From Hymenochaete sp. R1 (Eukaryota; Basidiomycota; Agaricomycetes; Hymenochaetales; Hymenochaetaceae): a stretch of 64,000 nucleotides of DNA. This document shows positions 59,204 to 64,000 of this stretch, one piece after another. The notes under the pieces were generated by a model, which ran no database searches, was not told the origin of the DNA, and saw only the letters and a program-made list of their open reading frames with translations. Numbering within the stretch: the stretch's first letter is position 1; every line of letters begins with the position of its first letter. The stretch lies in assembly GCA_019400425.1 (NCBI GenBank), contig JAFREE010000079.1, forward strand, positions 51,834-115,833, written 5' to 3'. A program made the position numbers and the translations under genes.

Positions 59204-59856
59204 CGCGTTCAGCAACAACGGCGAGTCTCGAGCGTACCTCAGACGACTTTCGCGCGCGGTAGCACCAGCGCGAATACATTCGACATGCCGTCTCACTCTG
59301 GTCTCGACTCTGGTACTCAGGCGATACATGAGCCATCTGGCAACCAGCATGGGGTTTCGCGCGCATCGCTCGGCCACCCGGATTTCCGGACGCAACACTC
59401 ACGCGCGTCGCTGGACACCAGGACAAGGTAGGCTCTGTTAGAGGATTTGGAAGTGGGTGGGACACGTCAGCGCGGATGGGATCCCATGGCCAACAGCAGC
59501 GAGAACAGGAATTCGCGCAGGCACAGTGAAGACAGGGCTTTGAAGGTGGATAAGGTACGTTCACACACCCAGGCTCTGGTCATGGTCCTGGGGGCACGAT
59601 GGGCGAAGCGCTGTTCTTCATGCAGCAGCAGCATCTTCCTTACCAACAACAGATGTACGCGATGGGTCAAGACTCGGATGACACGAGCTCAGCCGGGAGT
59701 GACGAGGGTATCAGCGGAAGCAACCAGGCCAGGGAGAGCGCAAATAGAAGTCCAGGACCGTTCAAAGCAGGACTTGCAGGGACGCAAATGTACAACCAGG
59801 CTGGAAAACGATTCGAGCCGTTTGTCTTCCCTTTCTTTTCGCGTTCCTCGCTATAG
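58584..59856 (+). pseudogene. bHLH transcription-factor copy 3, best preserved, probably frameshifted
   Basis: The bHLH domain reads KRKPNRCVNTAERRATHNAV (basic region, with ECARRE instead of the usual ERARRE), LDLVALLPNLASVRRPSRTA and ANSSIAIFHQ. The next helix, AALGLLAARELRLICAES then ALRRENSEWRARVGLPWLEE, is one base out of frame, so either a small frameshift near 58780 or an unusual intron separates them. A later part carries FARMQPQPVTTTS, a Gln tract (CAA repeat) and a C-terminal region with MGQDSDDTSSAGSDEGI ending FFSRSSL at 59856. bHLH proteins bind E-boxes as dimers in the nucleus. It may be a damaged gene or a functional gene with mis-read splicing. Confidence 0.55.
59156..59203 (+). 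repeat. (CAA)16 microsatellite, coding Gln tract
   Basis: Sixteen uninterrupted CAA units in the frame that gives FARMQPQPVTTTS, so it encodes polyGln in the bHLH gene region. Confidence 0.9.
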
Positions 59857-61926
59857 CTAGTTTGTATCATGTATTGGTGCTTTGTGCCTCTGCAATGTGA
59901 GGGATCATCGTCCCTTTTTCTTCCTTTCATTTCACCCGTTCTTTGCCAGGGTACTGATACCCTCTGTCACTTCTTACGGTCTCATTATCCCCTTTTCTGA
60001 CCTTCTTTTTTTCGTTTACTCGTCCCTTTCGCCACTGCCCATTGCTTGCCATCGTTGACCCGTTTGATTCGCTGGAATGGCACCATCTCCGTTCAGTGTG
60101 ACTTTTGAACCCGAAACGAAACGCAATTTCTCGAGCGCCGTCTTACTGACCAACCGTCCATCTTTCTTTCCTTTCAGGTTTTTCTGCTCTTCGCTCGCCA
60201 AAATGTGAACCACTTCGCTATCGTACGACATACTCTCTTCTATTCTCTCTCGGATCGTCAATATCGTCCCCTCGCGCTTTCGTTTCCGTCAATCAAGTTG
60301 ACTCCAGGCTCTGTACCCATTAAATGTCGCTGGCGACCTCGTTCTCATCTTCACACGCGCGCTCGCGTTATGCCTATGGATGAGCTTGAGCTGCGTCTGT
60401 GCAATTCACCGATGTCTGTACTCGCGCAGACACGAAAGATCCTGCTTGGGCTCCTGCAACAAGTACCACCAGCTCGGAGTCAACTGACTCTGTGGAGAGC
60501 GAGGTAATATCTCGCCGACTTGTAAAAATAAACGAACTCGCTCGCGCGATGATATGATGTACAGTAAAGCATACATACATGAATATAATTTAAAAATATG
60601 CAAATCTACTATGTGATGCAAGACTCCCGTTTTCGGAGCAGCTTGAGAATGTCGAAATCGAGAATGGGACAGACGAGGACTGGCTATTTGAGCCTTTCCG
60701 ACTTGTGTTTGAAATATGACATTGAGAAGTAGGGTATGAATAGCCATAGAGGCTTCGAAAGGGTTTTCGAATGCGATGAAAACAACGTCTGGCATTCATC
60801 TCGGCCTCCCTGCTCGTCGATGTTGGGTCGTCATTGTACGATAGGCCGAGGAATGACTTTGCGAGAGCGAGCGAGCGAGTCCTCAGCAGAATCCCACATG
60901 GCGGCGTCGGCGAGTGTGCACAACCGCAGGATATGCGAGGATACTGATAGTGGGTTCTTGTATGTTTCCGCCACAGATAAGAGCATCTGGATAGTGCCAA
61001 ATGCAGCCTTGAGGTCTGGAGGTGCCGTTGATAATGAATGGGAGATGGCTCTTAGGTGTGTGGTATATAGAAACGGGTAGGGCGCTCGTGCCCTTCCGAA
61101 TTTGTTAGCGCAAGAAAAAGCTGATGAAAGGAGGGACCGAGACTATTTTTCGTTCTGTTGCCAGCGAGAAAAACGCGCATGGGCGAGCGTAAGAGATTGC
61201 CTGTAGATGGATGGTGATGGGTTGTGTTGAATGATGAGCACTCCCTTCCCAGTGGCACTCTCAGCTTCAGAGTTGCTCGTTAGTTAAAATTTCCGAGACA
61301 AAAAAGATAGCAGACACACCTTGATGCCCAAGCTTTCGCTCACGAAAGCTTCCAGTCGTTCACCCAACCAGCCCTGGCCAAACTCAACTCCAGCTCCGCT
61401 ATTCCCATCCATGCGCAACACTCCTCGTCAGGAGGCTGATTTCCCAGTGCAATGCACTTTCAGAGCGCCAGGAGCGACATGCCATAGCTTGAAACTGAGG
61501 AGCGATGGCTTGAGGGCACTGTGAGCAAGCGAGCGAGTCAGGTAGCGAAAAAAAGGGTGCGCTCTGATGGCACACCAACAGCGAGTCGCTCGCTCTGTTT
61601 GAGAAAGCGATGGAGACCACAACCGTCTGTGTGGTCATTCCTGGGAGTTGGGTGAGGACATGGCGCATTGCACGTTGCTACTTTCGGCGCGCTGTGGGCT
61701 GATTCGGTCGGCCATTGCTTTGAGTTCTTGCGCATTTAGCAGCCGCAATAGGGCTCTTTCTCGGTCCCTTCGAGCATGTCCATGCGCACGGTAAGGAAGT
61801 GGTAGGAAGCCAAGTCTTGACAATGTCGCTCGCTCGCTCGCTCGCGCGGTCGGTGAAAAAAAAGGAGATCGACATTGAATTGTGTCACCTTCCGCCGAGT
61901 CCGAGTCCAAACTGTTGCTCCCCTCA
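59857..61926. other. Decayed, repeat-rich region without supported genes
   Basis: About 2 kb of short ORFs in all frames. GAGC/GCTC-type tetramer runs (CGAGCGAGCGAG near 60868, CTCGCTCGCTCG near 61830) generate artificial ERASERAS-like peptides. Fragments such as ATPPDLKAAFGTIQMLL on the minus strand near 60990-61030 could be coding remains, but no family is recognised. Confidence 0.4.
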
Positions 61927-62946
61927 CACCAGCGAGATCATAGTCGGTCTCGGTGAGAATGTCATTGGGAGGGACCATGGAGCAAGATCATGCAAGCCTT
62001 TGAGCACTCGCACTCCATGAGGAACGAGAAATACTTGTCACCAATCCTCTCAATGTTGAAGAGCACGCGTCCAGTCACAACACTCGACTCCCATCGGCCC
62101 TCGATGGTAGCACCGACAGTGCGTGCGATGGGATTGTTGTCAGAATTGCGGATGCGACAAAGGGCTTGTGATGTTGGCACTTGCGAGGGCCACAGACGTC
62201 CGTCCAGAGTCACTTTTTGCTACTGTCTGTACGGCTTGAAGGGTTGGCTTGCACATAGACTCGGACCATCGAGTGACGAAGTTGGTGGTGATGGACGTTT
62301 TGACAAGTGCCAACATCTATTGCAATGGAGATTCGATCGATGACAGTAAGAGCTTCCTTCATGGCCTTGTTGAACGTGGATATGATAACGACTGGGTGCA
62401 TGTTCCGTTCCAGAGGTTGCTTGGACTGAGCAAGGATTTCCCCAGCTGCAAGAAAAACGTCAGGAGCAGAGCGTGTCCATTCACTGTTTCACGCACCGAG
62501 AATGATGACGCTCATTCTATTCCTACATCCCTCATCTTAATGAGCTCAAGCATGTTCTTTGCGGCTGGACGGGTGACCTTAAACTCCTTCAGAATTGCAT
62601 TACCGTCGTTCGTTAGCCTGTCCGAACACCCTCAGCAGTGACCGAAGGAGACAGTGAAGACGAAAAACAAACTGCTTACCAAGAACCACCCATCCAGTCA
62701 AGAATTGCCTTCATCACGGCCTTTGAACTTAAACATGTTCTGATGACTTCGGAACGCTCATTCGATTGTGAAAAGGCGAAATTAGATGACATGGGGTGAA
62801 GAAGCACATTTCGGCCGCTGTCATGTCCGAATTTTGAGGTTGTGACGTGACGGTCGCACAGATGCAAAATCTAGCAGAACAAAGATGAGCTTTCGAAACT
62901 ACGGGAACTGCAAACACTTACTCATGAAGAAAACTGGAGATGCCAC
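61927..62946 (-). pseudogene. CCT3 (TCP-1 gamma chaperonin subunit) pseudogene
   Basis: Minus-strand pieces match the CCT gamma subunit in order but in different frames: ASPVFFM at the N-terminus (start codon GTG, not ATG, 62944-62946), VIRTCLSSKAVMKAILDWMG, TNDGNAILKEF, PAAKNMLELIK, GEILAQSKQPLERNMHPVVI with KAMKEALTVIDRISIAIDV-like sequence, TSITTNFVTRWSESMC, RIRNSDNNPIARTVGATIE, FNIERIGDKYFSFL with CSKACMILLHGPS, and DILTETDYDLAG. Frameshifts, stops and a deletion of the middle of the protein (roughly residues 175-325 of the family) are present; the C-terminal quarter is missing. Two intron-like GTAAG..AG stretches are retained, so it arose by DNA duplication rather than retroposition. A functional CCT3 must exist elsewhere. 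Confidence 0.75.
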
Positions 62947-63423
62947 GGTTAATGGTAAGTAAGAAAGAGAGAGATGAGGAGGAGGAGGAGGAGGAGGAGG
63001 AGGAGGAGAGAAGGAAGACGCGCACGCAAGACACAAGAAGCAAGTGCACCCGGGGGGCACGTCGACTTACACAACCATCGTAACTCAACAACGACACTCC
63101 AAATCCAATGAAAATTCCGGATCGGGGTGTTTGAGGAAGAGACCGAAAGATGAATAGGAGGTTTCCAGACTCTGACATGCACCAGAGCGACCGCTGCTCT
63201 TTCCCAAAGACGAAAGAAACTCACCCAGCGTGCGAAAACACCAATTCAGTTAGCTCGGCAACACCAAAAATCGCCCATATAAGGAAGGAAATTCGGGAAA
63301 AAGTGGTAAGTCCCCCACACCACCGACCCGGCCCTCAACACAAAACACGCCCCAACACGCGCATATAATTATTAAAATACAAAACAACTTTAAAATACAA
63401 CACTTGGGAGAAAATTTTTAAAA
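62947..63423. other. Upstream of the CCT3 pseudogene, AT-rich end
   Basis: Contains a GGA microsatellite and an AT-rich stretch (about 63360-63420). No gene is seen. Confidence 0.5.
62976..63009. repeat. (GGA)n microsatellite
   Basis: About eleven GGA units just upstream of the CCT3 pseudogene start. Confidence 0.85.
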
Positions 63424-64000
63424 ATTCGAGAGAAATGAATGAAAGACAAAGTGACCGAGTGAAGAAAGCGAGAGTCGGATGAAAACAAAACAAAACGAAA
63501 GATAAGATCAAAAGCGTAGATCGGTAGATCGAGAGATTTGGAGAGCAAGTGACGACAGATGGATGCGACAGGAAGGAGTGATGATTATGTAAGCAGTGAC
63601 AGATCGTGCGTCACAAAGATAATCCCAGGTGATTAGAGTTAGAATTAGTCAACAAAGCAAATAAAAGAATGTGACACTCGTATTTTGAGTGAAGTCACAC
63701 TGGAATGATCAGTGACATCACCAGATGAGTGACCCAGGGAACTGCGTCACAGAGTCAGTGACGCTGGAAGTAGATTCGAGAGAAATGAATGAAAGACAAA
63801 GTGACCGAGTGAAGAAAGCGAGAGTCGGATGAAAACAAAACAAAACGAAAGATAAGATCAAAAGCGTAGATCGGTAGATCGAGAGATTTGGAGAGCAAGT
63901 GACGACAGATGGATGCGACAGGAAGGAGTGATGATTATGTAAGCAGTGACAGATCGTGCGTCACAAAGATAATCCCAGGTGATTAGAGTTAGAATTAGTC
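63424..64000. repeat. Tandem 350-bp repeat, second copy cut by window end
   Basis: The 227 nt at 63774-64000 are identical to 63424-63650, so the repeat period is exactly 350 nt and the second unit is truncated by the window. The unit is non-coding and contains ten GTGAC/GTCAC pentamers (63451, 63549, 63596, 63610, 63671, 63694, 63712, 63729, 63746, 63758). Whether it continues as an array cannot be seen. Confidence 0.9.

Noticed and set aside
60016..61000. ORFs in the region between the bHLH and CCT3 relics
   Set aside because: Several frames give similar lengths; none has family motifs, and GAGC/GCTC repeats create artificial peptides.
1..64000. tRNA, rRNA, CRISPR arrays and intact transposons
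   Set aside because: None recognised by eye; no transposase, reverse transcriptase or integrase motifs were found in the translated frames.

Overview
This window looks like nuclear DNA from a filamentous basidiomycete, probably an Agaricomycete. The genes carry many short introns (about 50-60 nt, GT..AG), and the recognisable products are typical fungal ones: a PDR-type ABC transporter, a secreted GH43 arabinanase, a fungal amino-acid permease, a HAM1-like protein and phosphoglycerate kinase. No bacterial-type operon, rRNA gene, tRNA gene or CRISPR array was seen.

Layout. 0-11 kb: a phosducin-like protein, two single-exon genes of unknown function, phosphoglycerate kinase (minus), a GH43 arabinanase (plus) and an HtrL/YibB-like glycosyltransferase (minus). 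11-20 kb: a broken member of an unknown family (called F1 here), two members of a second unknown family (F2), and between them a divergent protein kinase with a GC-AG intron. 20-36 kb: a PDR/ABCG full transporter with about 3.3 kb of gene-free upstream DNA, a dual-specificity-type phosphatase and a long acidic, Ser/Pro-rich protein. 36-49 kb: an intact F1 gene, a HAM1-like gene, then an F1 cluster (one pseudogene and three intact genes). 50-56.4 kb: a FAR-17a/AIG1-like membrane protein, a YAT-type amino-acid permease and an enoyl-CoA hydratase/isomerase. 56.6-64 kb: a decayed, repeat-rich end. It holds an uncertain ORF, three tandem degenerate copies of a bHLH transcription-factor gene, a CCT3 (chaperonin gamma) pseudogene, and a 350-bp unit that starts to repeat exactly up to the window edge.

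The main unexplained system is family F1: about 232-245 residues, helical and charged, with no recognised domain. It has four intact members and two pseudogenes here. Members share a TATA-like box and a short 5'-leader motif, and in three cases a second decayed peptide (SYA relic) lies upstream in the same orientation. One duplicated block (11.7-13.3 kb and 36.8-38.7 kb) carries the gene with its upstream DNA, so this is a recently expanding, birth-and-death family. F2 is a second unknown paralogous pair in the same region. Exon boundaries were worked out by eye from reading frame and splice signals. Family names rest on motif recognition, not database searches.
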